64,000 nt of DNA from Ensifer sp. PDNC004 (lineage in GTDB: Bacteria; Pseudomonadota; Alphaproteobacteria; Rhizobiales; Rhizobiaceae). The notes under the pieces are model-generated. The model made no database searches, had not been told where the DNA came from, and saw nothing but the letters and a program-made list of their open reading frames with translations. Positions 1 to 9,198 of the stretch are shown one piece after another. Both the position numbers and the translations under genes were made by a program. The DNA is taken from contig NZ_CP070352.1 in assembly GCF_016919405.1 (NCBI RefSeq), forward strand, positions 1,488,001-1,552,000. The letters run 5' to 3'. Numbering within the stretch: position 1 is the stretch's first letter; every line of letters begins with the position of its first letter.

Positions 1-2303
1 CCTATACCGGCGCGACGTCGATCGCCGCGGGCGGCACGCTCGCGCTTTCGGGCCAGGGCCGGATCAACGCTTCGAGCGGCCTGACGGCCAACGGCACCTT
101 CGACGTTTCGGCGGCGGCCTCGGCGCAGGTCAAGTCGCTTGCCGGCAGCGGTCAGGTGGTGCTCGGCAGCAAGACGCTCATCATCAACAACGCCACGGGC
201 ACGTTCTCGGGCGCGATCACCGGCGCAGGCGGCATCTCGGTCGGTGCCGGCACGCAGGTGCTGAGCGGTGCCAACACCTTTACTGGCGGCGCCGGCATCT
301 CATCCGGCGCGACGCTGCAGGTCGGCGATGGCGGTGCGGGCGGTTCGCTCGCATCCAACGTCACCAACTACGGCACCCTCGTCTTCAACAGTTCGGCCAA
401 TTCGACCTATGCCGGCTCGATCAGTGGTCCTGGCTCGTTCTCGCAGATCGGCACGGGCACGCTGACGCTGACGGCCAACAACAGCACGTCCGGTGCGGTG
501 ACGGTGGGTACCGGCAGCACGTTGCAACTCGGCAACGGCGGCACGACCGGCTGGATCGGCGGCAGCGGCAAATTCGTTGGTTCGATCACCAACGACGGCG
601 CGCTGATCTACAATCGTTCGAATGACGTGACCTATGCCGGTGCGGTCTCGGGCAGCGGCACGCTGACCCAGGCGGGCACGGGCAAGCTGACCTTGACGGG
701 TATCAATACCTTCACCGGTGCGACCAACATTGCGTCGGGTGACCTGATCGTCAACGGCTCTCTGGCGAACTCCAGCTTGACCACCATCCAGCGCGGGGCG
801 CGTCTCGGCGGCACTGGCACGCTTGGCAACACGACCGTCCAGGCTGGCGGCGTCCATGCTCCGGGCAATTCGATCGGAACGCAGACGATCGCCGGGAATT
901 ACACCAACAACGGCGTGCTGCAGATCGAAGGCACGCCCGCGGCCACCGACAAGCTGGTCGTATCGGGCAACGTCGATATCTCCGGCGCGACCCTTGATCT
1001 CCTCCTCTCCCCCAACACGGCGGCGAGCTGGAACCCGGTCAACGGCCCGTTCATCCTGATCGACAAGACGAGTTCCGGGGCGATCACCGGCACGTTTGCG
1101 TCGATCGTCGACAATTTGGTGTTCCTCGATCCGACCGTCGATTACAGCGGCGGCGACGGCAACGACCTGTCGCTCCAGCTGACCCGCAACGATCTCAGCT
1201 TTGCCAGCGTCGCCCAGACTCGCAACCAGATCGCCACCAGTGGTGGGATCGACCGTCTCGGCATGGGCAATCCCATCTTCAACGCGGTCGCCTTTGCCGC
1301 AACGCCAGAAGCGGCGCGCAGGGCCTTCGATCTGCTTTCGGGCGAAGTGCACAGCTCGTTCCAGTCGATCCTGATCGAGGACAGCCGGTTCCTGCGCGAT
1401 GCCGCGAACGATCGCCTGCGCAGCGTGCTCGGCACGGTGGCGGCGAAGCAATCGAGCGAGATCACCGGCGCGATCGACAGCGGTGAACTTGCGCTCTGGA
1501 GCCAGGGCTTCGGTTCCTGGGGACGGATCGACGGTGACGGCAATGCCGCCAAGGCGGATCGCTCCATCGGCGGCTTTTTCGTCGGTGCCGATACGCAGGT
1601 TGACGAATGGACCGTCGGCGCGCTTGCCGGTTACTCGCGGTCCTCGATGGACATCGACGCGCGGTTCTCGTCGGCAACCTCCGACAACTATCATATCGGG
1701 ATCTATGCTGGCGGACGTTGGGGCGATGCGTCGCTGAGGACCGGCGCCGCCTATAGCTGGCACGATATCGAGACAAGCCGCACCGTTTCGTTCCCGGGCT
1801 TCACGGACAGCCTTTCTGCCGACTACAGCGCCGGGACAGGCCAGGTCTTTGGCGAGTTCGCCTATGCCTTCCAGGCCGGGTCGGTCGATCTGGAGCCGTT
1901 TGCCAACCTGGCCTATGTGCATCTCAACCGCGACGGCTTTGTCGAGCGGGGTGGCGCTGCCGCTCTCATCGGCAAGGACGCTTCGCAGGACACGACGTTC
2001 ACGACCCTTGGCCTGCGCGCAGCGTCGAGCTTCGACCTTGGCGGCGTGCTGGCGACGGCCCGCGGCACCATCGGCTGGAGACATGCCTTCGGTGACACCT
2101 TGCCGCTGTCGTCGAACGGCTTCTCGACGGCGAGCACGTTTGCCATCGCCGGTGTCCCGATCGCCGAGAATTCTGCGGTGATCGAAGCCGGCCTTGATTT
2201 CGCCGTCGCGCCGGAGGCGACCCTCGGCTTGACCTACACAGGCCAATTCGGCGGCGGCGTCAGCGACCAGAGCGTCAAGGCAAATCTGAGCGTCAAGTTC
2301 TGA
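1..2303 (+). CDS. Autotransporter (type Va), 3' part; 5' end outside the window
   Basis: The frame is open from base 3 to the TGA ending at 2303 (766 residues visible), so the gene starts before the window and a later ATG at 156 is internal. The first ~400 residues are Gly/Ser/Thr/Asn-rich passenger repeats of the type G-x-G-T-L-x-L-T-G-x-N-T-F-T-G-A-T, which fold as a beta-helix in this family. A short linker follows, then a C-terminal barrel of about 250 residues (roughly from LWSQGFGSWG, codons near 1495) that ends in the aromatic signature K-A-N-L-S-V-K-F. The product is expected in the outer membrane with a surface-exposed or released passenger, typically an adhesin. No catalytic passenger motif (for example a serine protease GDSGS) is seen in the visible part. 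It stands alone and is followed by a terminator. Confidence 0.93.
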   Translation, partial: YTGATSIAAGGTLALSGQGRINASSGLTANGTFDVSAAASAQVKSLAGSGQVVLGSKTLIINNATGTFSGAITGAGGISVGAGTQVLSGANTFTGGAGISSGATLQVGDGGAGGSLASNVTNYGTLVFNSSANSTYAGSISGPGSFSQIGTGTLTLTANNSTSGAVTVGTGSTLQLGNGGTTGWIGGSGKFVGSITNDGALIYNRSNDVTYAGAVSGSGTLTQAGTGKLTLTGINTFTGATNIASGDLIVNGSLANSSLTTIQRGARLGGTGTLGNTTVQAGGVHAPGNSIGTQTIAGNYTNNGVLQIEGTPAATDKLVVSGNVDISGATLDLLLSPNTAASWNPVNGPFILIDKTSSGAITGTFASIVDNLVFLDPTVDYSGGDGNDLSLQLTRNDLSFASVAQTRNQIATSGGIDRLGMGNPIFNAVAFAATPEAARRAFDLLSGEVHSSFQSILIEDSRFLRDAANDRLRSVLGTVAAKQSSEITGAIDSGELALWSQGFGSWGRIDGDGNAAKADRSIGGFFVGADTQVDEWTVGALAGYSRSSMDIDARFSSATSDNYHIGIYAGGRWGDASLRTGAAYSWHDIETSRTVSFPGFTDSLSADYSAGTGQVFGEFAYAFQAGSVDLEPFANLAYVHLNRDGFVERGGAAALIGKDASQDTTFTTLGLRAASSFDLGGVLATARGTIGWRHAFGDTLPLSSNGFSTASTFAIAGVPIAENSAVIEAGLDFAVAPEATLGLTYTGQFGGGVSDQSVKANLSVKF

Positions 2304-2316
2304 TTGAACGCAGTCG

Positions 2317-2372
2317 CGCCAAACGCCCGCCTGTCCGGGTCATGGGTGACCTTGGCAGGCGGCCGTTTGGCG
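2317..2372 (+). terminator. Rho-independent terminator after the autotransporter
   Basis: Arms 2317-2333 and 2356-2372 pair over 17 positions with a single mismatch (stem ends CGCCAAACG / CGTTTGGCG), enclose a 22-base loop, and are followed by TTTC. It starts 14 bases after the autotransporter stop. The rest of the 314-base gap up to 2618 shows no convincing gene; only short ORFs without family resemblance are present. Confidence 0.7.
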
Positions 2373-2617
2373 TTTCAAGGCTGGTTTTGACGTGCGCATG
2401 GATGTGGCATGCCGGAGGCCAACGCGTCCAAGCTTCGCCCGCTCCGCACGTCGCCACGACGGAGGTGGCCGAGCGCTATCCGCCGCTGCTGAAGGACACA
2501 CAAAGGGGCGGCACGCATGGGGCCGAGCCAACGACGCCGTGCGTTTGCGCTTGACGTTCCGCGACACCGCGCTTTCTATCTCGCCTGGGTGTGAATTCGG
2601 GCTGGGAGTGGACCATC

Positions 2618-3264
<647 letters not shown>

Positions 3265-3280
<16 letters not shown>

Positions 3281-3930
3281 TCGGAGCGGGCGAAGGCCTG
3301 ACGACCGCCGCCCGGCGCGTCCGGGTCCAGAAGCGACTGCAGCCCCGCAAGGTGGTAGCGCCAGAAGAGCGCTATGGCCGACTGGATGGACGGAGCGTCA
3401 CCGTATTCACTGAGCGTATCGGCAATGGTGTCCAGGGTTCGGGTGAAGGTTCGCTCGAGCATGAAGCCCATCAGTGGCGTCAGGGCTTGCTCGCCGCCCT
3501 TGTCGGTCAGATAGCCGGAAGCCAGCCGCACCATCTCCCGGATCATCAGCTTGCGGACATGGGCGTAGCGCGTGCCGTCGGCGCCGCGAAGCAGGATTAG
3601 CACCACGAGCCGCTGTTCGATCCAGAAGGACAGCAGTGCCCGGGCGTGCTCGGATCCGGAAGCATCGGCCTCCAGCCAGATGCCAACTGACCGCAGTTCC
3701 CGCACGCGGGCGCGCAGCAGGCGCAACAATTGCCCGGCAAGCGCCGGTGTTACGATCTCGTAAAACAGCGCTTCCTTGTCGGCGACGTATTTGTAGATGT
3801 TGCTCGAGCTGGTGCCCGCCCGTTCCGCCACATCGGCGAGTCGGGCCTTTTCGAAGCCTTGCTCGGCAAACACCGCAGCCGCAGCCGCAAGCAGCCGCTC
3901 ACGCACTTCCTGCTTCAGACGCTGAGGCAT
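3265..3930 (-). CDS. TetR/AcrR family transcriptional regulator
   Basis: The 221-residue product has a TetR N-terminal HTH at about residues 8-55 (V-F-A-E-Q-G-F-E-K-A-R-L-A-D-V-A-E-R-A-G-T, then S-N-I-Y-K-Y-V-A-D-K-E-A-L-F), followed by a helical ligand-binding region. The start at 3930 is the methionine just before the HTH; longer upstream codons read into the amidase gene and carry no recognisable sequence. The gene begins 16 bases inside the 3' end of the amidase gene, so the two are co-transcribed and probably translationally coupled. It likely represses its own operon; the long inverted repeat at 5396-5444 is the obvious candidate site, though it is longer than usual TetR operators. Confidence 0.9.
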
Positions 3931-5384
3931 GCGAGCCTTCCTGCAAGCTCGACCAGCCTTGGTTGCCAAGGGGCCGCTTCTTCCAGCTGGAAGGCAAGCG
4001 ACAAGAGCAGCGCGTCCTCGCCGGCTGCCGCCACGAAATGGCAGCCGACCGGCAGCCCCTCGGGCGACCAGAAAAGCGGCACCGACATCGCGGGCCATCC
4101 GGCAAAGGAGGCCACGTTGGTGAAACCGGCGAGGCGTTCGGTAAAAGCGATGAGTTGGTCCGGATCCTCGGTCGGGCCTTGCGTCCCCAGCGGAAAGGCC
4201 GTGAAGGGAACCGTGGGCGAAAGCAGCACGTGATAGCCGGAGATCGCCTGATTTGCGCTCGCCCCGGCCTTCATCGTCGCGCCGATCGCCTCCGTGATTG
4301 CCGTCTCCGGCAGCCGCCGGGCCCGGCTCACGAGCTCGACCGTGTAGGGCTCGAACAAGGTCTCATCGAAGGCGCCACCCATGGCGGCTGCGATCTGGTC
4401 GAACAGGCCGGAAAGAACAATTCCGGTCAGGTTGAAGAAGGCGCGGCTGGTTTCCTGCGCGTTGATGTCAGGGCCCACGCATTCGAGGACCTCGTGCCCC
4501 AAGGCCGTACATAGCGTGATCGTCGCGTTGAGCGCGTCCTCGACCACTTCGGACACGCCGCGCCCGAAGACATCGTGGCGATAGACGCCGATGCGCAGTC
4601 GTTTCTGCGGGCCACGGCGCATGTCGTCGATCCCAGGCAATGGTTGGGTCAGGTCCAGCCGTTCGGTTGCCGCCAACCACGCGGCGCTGTCGCGCACGGA
4701 GCGGCTGACGCAGTGATCGCTGATCAGCCGCGCCGTCGGCATCGCCGGCGGCAGGCCGGCATTCACCGTGCGGTCGCGGCTCGGCTTGAAACCGAAGAGC
4801 CCGCAGAAGGAGGAGGGGCCACGGATCGAGCCGCCCCCGTCGGACGCGTGGGCGATCGGTACCATGCCCGAGGCAACGGCCGCCACCGCGCCGCCCGACG
4901 AGCCGCCGGTCGAAAGAGCGAAATTCCACGGATTGCGCGTGGCGCCATGGGCGAGGGTCTCGGTGGTGCCGAGCAGGCCGAACTCCGATGTGGTCGTCTT
5001 GCCAAGAACGATCAGACCGGCCTTATCGAGAGCGTCCGTGTAATCCGAACCGCCTTGGGCGGGCTGTCCCTTGAAGAGGCGCGAGCCGAAGCCGGCCGCG
5101 TGCCCGGGATAGGCAAGCAGGTCCTTGAGCAGGGTCGGCACGCCTGCAAACGACATGTTCGCTTGCGGCCGAAAAGCGCGGGCGCACTTGCGCGCGTGGT
5201 CGAAATCCGTGGATGCAAGCGCGTTGACGTGCGGCTCGCGCCTTTCGATGCGCCGGATGGCGGCTTCGACGAGTTCGAGCGGTGAGGCTTCACCCGCCGA
5301 GACGAGACGGGCCTGTTCGGTCGCGTCCAGCGCGGAAAAGTCGTCCGATTCCAGTTGTGAGAGTTCGGGATTGGGAGCGCGCAT
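3915..5384 (-). CDS. Amidase signature (AS) family hydrolase
   Basis: A 489-residue serine amidase with the full Ser-cisSer-Lys triad visible: Lys87 in P-T-L-L-K-D-L-L, cis-Ser162 in S-T-G-G-S-S-G-G, and nucleophile Ser186 in [10 protein letters not shown]. The length is normal for the GatA/amidase family, and without GatB/C neighbours it is a stand-alone catabolic amidase hydrolysing a carboxamide to acid plus ammonia; the substrate cannot be read from sequence. The start is taken at 5384, preceded by GGA at a workable distance. An in-frame ATG at 5399 lies inside the long inverted repeat and has no ribosome site. The gene is first in an operon with the TetR regulator downstream. Confidence 0.9.
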   Translation of the reverse strand: MRAPNPELSQLESDDFSALDATEQARLVSAGEASPLELVEAAIRRIERREPHVNALASTDFDHARKCARAFRPQANMSFAGVPTLLKDLLAYPGHAAGFGSRLFKGQPAQGGSDYTDALDKAGLIVLGKTTTSEFGLLGTTETLAHGATRNPWNFALSTGGSSGGAVAAVASGMVPIAHASDGGGSIRGPSSFCGLFGFKPSRDRTVNAGLPPAMPTARLISDHCVSRSVRDSAAWLAATERLDLTQPLPGIDDMRRGPQKRLRIGVYRHDVFGRGVSEVVEDALNATITLCTALGHEVLECVGPDINAQETSRAFFNLTGIVLSGLFDQIAAAMGGAFDETLFEPYTVELVSRARRLPETAITEAIGATMKAGASANQAISGYHVLLSPTVPFTAFPLGTQGPTEDPDQLIAFTERLAGFTNVASFAGWPAMSVPLFWSPEGLPVGCHFVAAAGEDALLLSLAFQLEEAAPWQPRLVELAGRLACLSV

Positions 5385-5395
5385 CTGTCCAGATT

Positions 5396-5444
5396 CCATT
5401 GACGATGAAAAGAGAATGATAAATTCTCTTTTCATCGTCAATGG
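5396..5444. repeat. Perfect 22-bp inverted repeat at the amidase start
   Basis: Arms 5396-5417 and 5423-5444 are perfect reverse complements (22 of 22) with a 5-base spacer GATAA. The left end abuts the amidase leader 11 bases from the chosen start codon. An RNA from either strand would form a long A/T-rich hairpin (core AAAAGAGAAT / ATTCTCTTTT). It could be the operator of the TetR gene in the same operon, an RNA structure that blocks amidase translation, or the remains of a small mobile inverted repeat. Next to it are two direct repeats, TTGCATCCTCC at 5449 and TTGCATCTTCC at 5469, exactly 20 bases apart. Confidence 0.75.
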
Positions 5445-5550
5445 GCGGTTGCATCCTCCAGCGACTGATTGCATCTTCCCGTCTCCTGCAATGCTGGTGC
5501 AACCCACCCCCCGCAAAGCTCGTGCAACGTTTCAACAAAGGACGTTGTCG

Positions 5551-5859
5551 ATGCGCCTGGCCATTTTACCGATGTGGATGATCCTCTTCAGCGCGAGCCC
5601 AAGTCATGCCGAAGAAAAGGGAATGTGGATTGCGGACAATCCGTATCGGACCGTGCAGCCTTTGTACGATCCCTGTCGTGATGGTCGGCTAAGTGATGGA
5701 ACGCCGCGAACCTGCGCCGAGATCAGGCGCATGTACCGGCATGGAAGAGGCGGCTGGTCCGAAGAGGACCATCGCCTGGACGCATGTAGCGACGGGCGCG
5801 TCAGCGACGGCCGGCCGCGCACATGCCGGGAACTGCTTGAATGGATGGAGCGTCGTTGA
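5551..5859 (+). CDS. Small secreted protein with two Cys-Asp-Gly-Arg repeats
   Basis: A 102-residue protein not assignable to a family I know. Residues 1-20 form a signal peptide ending S-H-A before E-E-K-G. The mature part contains the same motif twice, C-x-D-G-R-x-S-D-G-x-P-R-T-C-x-E, with cysteines at 42/55 and 79/92 (13-residue spacing both times), separated by a basic/aromatic linker. Four cysteines in two matched pairs suggest two disulfide-closed loops in the periplasm. The start at 5551 has AAAGGA 8 bases upstream; the frame stays open further 5' only as antisense of the amidase gene. The stop shares one base with the start of the next gene (TGATG), so it is translationally coupled to the sterol-desaturase-like enzyme. 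Confidence 0.75.
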   Translation: MRLAILPMWMILFSASPSHAEEKGMWIADNPYRTVQPLYDPCRDGRLSDGTPRTCAEIRRMYRHGRGGWSEEDHRLDACSDGRVSDGRPRTCRELLEWMERR

Positions 5860-6800
5860 TGAAGGCAGAGCGCAGAGACACCGTGTCGAAGCTTGGACAG
5901 GTTTTCAGATTAGTGCTTGGGTATCTGTCCTGGCCGCTGGTGTTTTTCGGCGGACTGCTCGGCGCGCACTACGCGTTCGCGAGCGCAAAGCCGATGGTCG
6001 GATTTGTGGCGGTCTATGCGGGCGCCGTCTTCATCCTCTTTCTTCTCGAGCGCTACATTCCCTACGAGCGGGGCTGGCTTCAGTCGGACGGCGAAACGGT
6101 GAACGACATCGGCCACACGCTGGCGACGAAGGGCCTGCTGCAGGCGGCTGGCCTGATCGCCGCCGTCTTTCCCATGTACGCCGCCAACATCCTGCAGCCG
6201 CTCGCAGCGCTCAAGTTTGGTCTCTGGCCATCGGATTGGCCTATGGTGCTTCAGGTGGCGCTTGCGGTGGTCGTCGCCGAATTCGGCCTCTATTGGTCGC
6301 ATCGGATCGCCCACGAAAAGCTGTTCTTCTGGCGGTTCCACGCGCTGCATCACAGCGTCGTTCGCCTCTGGGTCATCAATACCGGCCGCTTCCACGTGGC
6401 CGATTCGCTGTTCAAGATCGCCATGAGCCAGATCCCGCTTTATTGCCTCGGCGCTCCCCTGCACGTTTTCTGGTGGCTCGGCGCGGTCACGGCCTTCATG
6501 GGCATTCTCACCCATTGCAACGTCGACATGCGCACAGGTCCCTTCGACTATCTCTTCAGCACGCCGCGGCTGCACCGCTGGCACCATTCGAAGGACCTCC
6601 GAGAGGGCAACATGAACTACGGCGAGAACGTCGTGGTCTGGGACCTTTTGTTCGGCACCTACTACAATCCGGACCGTCCGTCCTCGACCGACATCGGCAT
6701 CAAGGGTCAGATCGCTCGAGGCTTCCTGGCGCAACTGGCGCAACCCTTCACCAAGAACGGCGTGCGCGAAATCCTCGGCCTCCCGAAGCGACGCTCATGA
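5859..6800 (+). CDS. Sterol desaturase / fatty acid hydroxylase family protein
   Basis: A 313-residue integral membrane di-iron enzyme. Four N-terminal hydrophobic segments are followed by the conserved histidine clusters H-R-I-A-H-E, H-A-L-H-H-S and H-R-W-H-H-S that bind two irons in the ERG3/fatty acid hydroxylase superfamily. In bacteria such enzymes hydroxylate or desaturate lipid acyl chains, hopanoids or carotenoids; the substrate is not evident here. The start at 5859 is chosen because the ATG overlaps the TGA of the upstream secreted protein by one base; an in-frame ATG at 5841 lies inside that gene. A strong hairpin follows directly. Confidence 0.9.
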   Translation: MKAERRDTVSKLGQVFRLVLGYLSWPLVFFGGLLGAHYAFASAKPMVGFVAVYAGAVFILFLLERYIPYERGWLQSDGETVNDIGHTLATKGLLQAAGLIAAVFPMYAANILQPLAALKFGLWPSDWPMVLQVALAVVVAEFGLYWSHRIAHEKLFFWRFHALHHSVVRLWVINTGRFHVADSLFKIAMSQIPLYCLGAPLHVFWWLGAVTAFMGILTHCNVDMRTGPFDYLFSTPRLHRWHHSKDLREGNMNYGENVVVWDLLFGTYYNPDRPSSTDIGIKGQIARGFLAQLAQPFTKNGVREILGLPKRRS

Positions 6801-6803
6801 AAA

Positions 6804-6844
6804 TGCGCAAGCATGCCCGGTCTTCAACCGGGCATGCTTGCGCA
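6804..6844 (-). terminator. Terminator for the NCS1 transporter gene
   Basis: A perfect 18-bp stem (6804-6821 with 6827-6844) with loop CTTCA lies 5 bases past the transporter stop. On the minus strand it is followed by TTTTC, the expected U tract; on the plus strand there is no U run, so it probably only assists termination of the convergent gene. Confidence 0.85.
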
Positions 6845-6848
6845 ACAG

Positions 6849-8297
6849 CTAGGCCGCGAAGGCCGGCTTGCGGGCGCCGATCCTCAAGACGTAGTAGATC
6901 GCCCCGCCGATGGCGACCCCGAAGAACCAGCCGTAAATCACCCACCAGGCCGGCAGGATGTTGGTGAACGTCGGCAGGATCGAGGAGAACAGTGCGCCGA
7001 TGGCAAAGGCGATAAACGCGCTGCCGTGCCAGCCGCCCTGGAAGCGGAACTCGCCGTCCTCGTGATAGAGCGCTTCGACATTCAGCTGGCCGCGGCGGAT
7101 CAAATAATAATCCACCATCATCACCCCGAAGATCGGCCCCATGGTCGAACCAATGAAGTTGACGAAATGCGCAGCCCCCGTTTCCCAAGGGGCGAAGGGG
7201 TAGAGGATGAGGGCGATGAGGGCCGCGATGTAGCCGCCGCGCTTGAAATTGATCTGTCGCGGGAAGACGTTGGCGAAGTCGAAGGCCGGCGACACGAAGT
7301 TCGCGACGACGTTGATGCCGAGGGTGGCAACGGCAAAGGTGAGTGCGGCAAGCAGCGCCAGGAACCAGCTGTCGAATTTCGCCGAGATCTGGTCCGGATG
7401 CAGCAGCACTTCGCCGTAGACGGCAAATGCAGCGGTCGTCGTCACGCCGGCAACCAGGCAGAAGGCGAGCAGGTTGATCGGCAGGCCCCAGAGATTGCCC
7501 TTGCGCAGGGTCTTCACGTCGGTCGCATAGCGCGAGAAGTCGCAGAAGTTCAAATAGAGCGCTGCGAAATAGGTGATCCAGGTGGCAGAAACCGCCGCAA
7601 GTGCGGGGAAAGTGCCCGGTTCCCACGGAACGCCCGCGTCTTTGGTTTTCTCGATGAGCACGTCGCGCGGGATTTCCGAGCCGAAGGAGAAGGTGCCTGA
7701 TTTGACGATCAGGTAGACGGCAAGGATCAGCATCATGATCCAGACCGCCGGGCCGGCCCAATCCTGGAACTTGCGCACGGTTTCCATGCCTCGCTGGATG
7801 ATGAGCAATTGCAGCGACCAGACGACGACGTAGCAGATGACCTCAAGCGTCGAATGACCGAGCATGTGGCTGTTCTGGTGAAATGCCAGCATGCTTTCGT
7901 TGCGAATGAGAAGCGCGACGATGGCGCCGGACGCGGCAGCCGTCTGTGCGCCATACCAGAAGCAGGCGACCACGGCGCGAACGAGTGCCGGTACGTTGGC
8001 ACCGAAGGTGCCGAAGGAGGCGCGGGCGAGAACGGGGAAGGGCACGCCGGTTCGCACGCCCGCGTTGCCGACGAGGCTCATCAGGAAGAAGATCACCAGC
8101 GATCCGATGCCAATGGCGATGACGAAGTTTATGAAGCTGCCGCAGAGCAGGAACAGGCTTGCCGCGAGGTAATAGCCCCACAGGCTATGCACGTCGGATG
8201 TCCAAACATTGAAGATGCTGAAAGCGCCCCACCGGCGCTCTTCGGCCGGTGCCAGATCCTCGTTGTACAACGAGGGCGACGGATCGCGTACTGCCAT
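6849..8297 (-). CDS. NCS1 family nucleobase/allantoin-type permease
   Basis: A 482-residue transporter with about 12 hydrophobic segments of the nucleobase:cation symporter-1 family. Typical features are the N-terminal N-x-W-x-S-D-V-H-S-L-W-G-Y-Y segment, the R-A-S-F-G-T-F-G-A-N motif of helix 3, and D-Y-Y-L-I-R-R-G near the C-terminal end. Family members import cytosine, uracil, hydantoins, allantoin or thiamine precursors by Na+ or H+ symport at the inner membrane; substrate choice is not determinable. The start at 8297 has GGAGGAAG two bases upstream. It is monocistronic; the 248 bases to vapB hold the divergent promoters. Confidence 0.92.
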   Translation of the reverse strand: MAVRDPSPSLYNEDLAPAEERRWGAFSIFNVWTSDVHSLWGYYLAASLFLLCGSFINFVIAIGIGSLVIFFLMSLVGNAGVRTGVPFPVLARASFGTFGANVPALVRAVVACFWYGAQTAAASGAIVALLIRNESMLAFHQNSHMLGHSTLEVICYVVVWSLQLLIIQRGMETVRKFQDWAGPAVWIMMLILAVYLIVKSGTFSFGSEIPRDVLIEKTKDAGVPWEPGTFPALAAVSATWITYFAALYLNFCDFSRYATDVKTLRKGNLWGLPINLLAFCLVAGVTTTAAFAVYGEVLLHPDQISAKFDSWFLALLAALTFAVATLGINVVANFVSPAFDFANVFPRQINFKRGGYIAALIALILYPFAPWETGAAHFVNFIGSTMGPIFGVMMVDYYLIRRGQLNVEALYHEDGEFRFQGGWHGSAFIAFAIGALFSSILPTFTNILPAWWVIYGWFFGVAIGGAIYYVLRIGARKPAFAA

Positions 8298-8513
8298 GTC
8301 TTCCTCCGTATTTCCGCCGGGTCCCCCTCGGACCCAAGCCTTGATTCTGCTCCCGTTTTGAGTCGTTGCAAAAGTCTTTTTGGATTGCCGAGAGGCGGGA
8401 AGCCGGTCGTGGTCGAATAAAGCCAAGCTCCCTTCGATCAAAGCGACCAACAGGAGACAGCCGCGAGAGATCGCGTGTATCCCATTGACATATCCTGCCA
8501 CTGAAACCATCTT

Positions 8514-8534
8514 GGATATACGCAAGGTATATCC
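8514..8534. promoter_or_regulatory. VapB-type operator palindrome
   Basis: GGATATAC at 8514-8521 and GTATATCC at 8527-8534 are perfect inverted repeats with a 5-base spacer, ending 11 bases before vapB. Such short perfect dyads overlapping the promoter are the usual autoregulatory sites of VapBC complexes. A TTGACA at 8485-8490 may be the -35 element; I do not see a well-spaced consensus -10. Confidence 0.65.
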
Positions 8535-8545
8535 CGGAGGCGGCA

Positions 8546-8779
8546 ATGTCTGAACAGGGCGCAGTTTTTCTCAGCAACCGCAGTCAGGCGATCCGGCTGC
8601 CGAAGGCCGTGGCGCTTCCGGAGGATGTCAAACGTGTCGATATTGTCGTCGTCGGGCGAACGCGGATCATTACGCCCGCTGGCGAAGCCTGGGACAGCTG
8701 GTTCGATGGCGAGCCCATAACAGCCGATTTCATGGTGGAGAGAGAGCAGCCGGAGGCCCAGGAACGCGAGCCACTCTGA
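8546..8779 (+). CDS. vapB: VapB-like antitoxin (AbrB/MazE fold)
   Basis: A 77-residue protein with an N-terminal swapped-hairpin DNA-binding domain (A-V-F-L-S-N-R-S-Q-A-I-R-L-P-K, typical of VapB) and a charged C-terminal tail (E-R-E-Q-P-E-A-Q-E-R-E-P) expected to wrap and inhibit the toxin. GGAGGCGG precedes the ATG. The stop overlaps the vapC start by one base (TGATG), the classic antitoxin-first arrangement. The complex should autorepress through the palindrome just upstream. Confidence 0.92.
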   Translation: MSEQGAVFLSNRSQAIRLPKAVALPEDVKRVDIVVVGRTRIITPAGEAWDSWFDGEPITADFMVEREQPEAQEREPL

Positions 8780-9186
8780 TGTTGAAATACATGCTCGACA
8801 CCAATATCTGCATCTACACGGTCAAGAACCGGCCGCAGCAGGTTCGCGAGGCGTTCAACAGGCATCACGGACAATTGTGCATCAGCTCGATCAGTTTGAT
8901 GGAGTTGATCTACGGCGCGGAAAGATCCGCAATGCCCGAGCGCAACCTATGGGTCATAGAGGGGTTTGCCGCGCGTCTTGAGGTTCTCAACTACGATCAG
9001 GCGGCAGCCAGCCATACCGGACAGTTGCGCGCCGAACTCGCCCGCAGTGGCACGCCGATAGGGCCTTACGATCAGTTGATCGCTGGTCATGCACGCTCTC
9101 AAGGTTTGATCCTGGTGACCAACAACCGCCAGGAGTTCGATCGCGTGCCCGGCTTGCGCGTCGAGGATTGGACCGCAGCACCCTGA
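8779..9186 (+). CDS. vapC: VapC-like PIN-domain ribonuclease toxin
   Basis: A 135-residue PIN-domain protein. The acidic metal-binding residues are in place: Asp7 in M-L-D-T-N, Glu42 in L-M-E-L-I-Y-G, and Asp98 in G-P-Y-D-Q-L-I-A-G-H-A, with a C-terminal L-V-T-N-N-x-x-E-F segment. VapC toxins cleave tRNA or the sarcin-ricin loop when freed from VapB. Active-site residues are intact, so the toxin is predicted functional. It is translationally coupled to vapB and ends 12 bases from the convergent AraC-type gene. Confidence 0.93.
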   Translation: MLKYMLDTNICIYTVKNRPQQVREAFNRHHGQLCISSISLMELIYGAERSAMPERNLWVIEGFAARLEVLNYDQAAASHTGQLRAELARSGTPIGPYDQLIAGHARSQGLILVTNNRQEFDRVPGLRVEDWTAAP

Positions 9187-9198
9187 CGCTCCCCGTCT

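Noticed and set aside
300..2246. Long ORF (648 codons) antisense to the autotransporter
   Set aside because: Arg/Ala/Gly-rich composition without domain resemblance, no ribosome site, and it mirrors a clear repeat-and-barrel protein; typical shadow ORF of GC-rich DNA.
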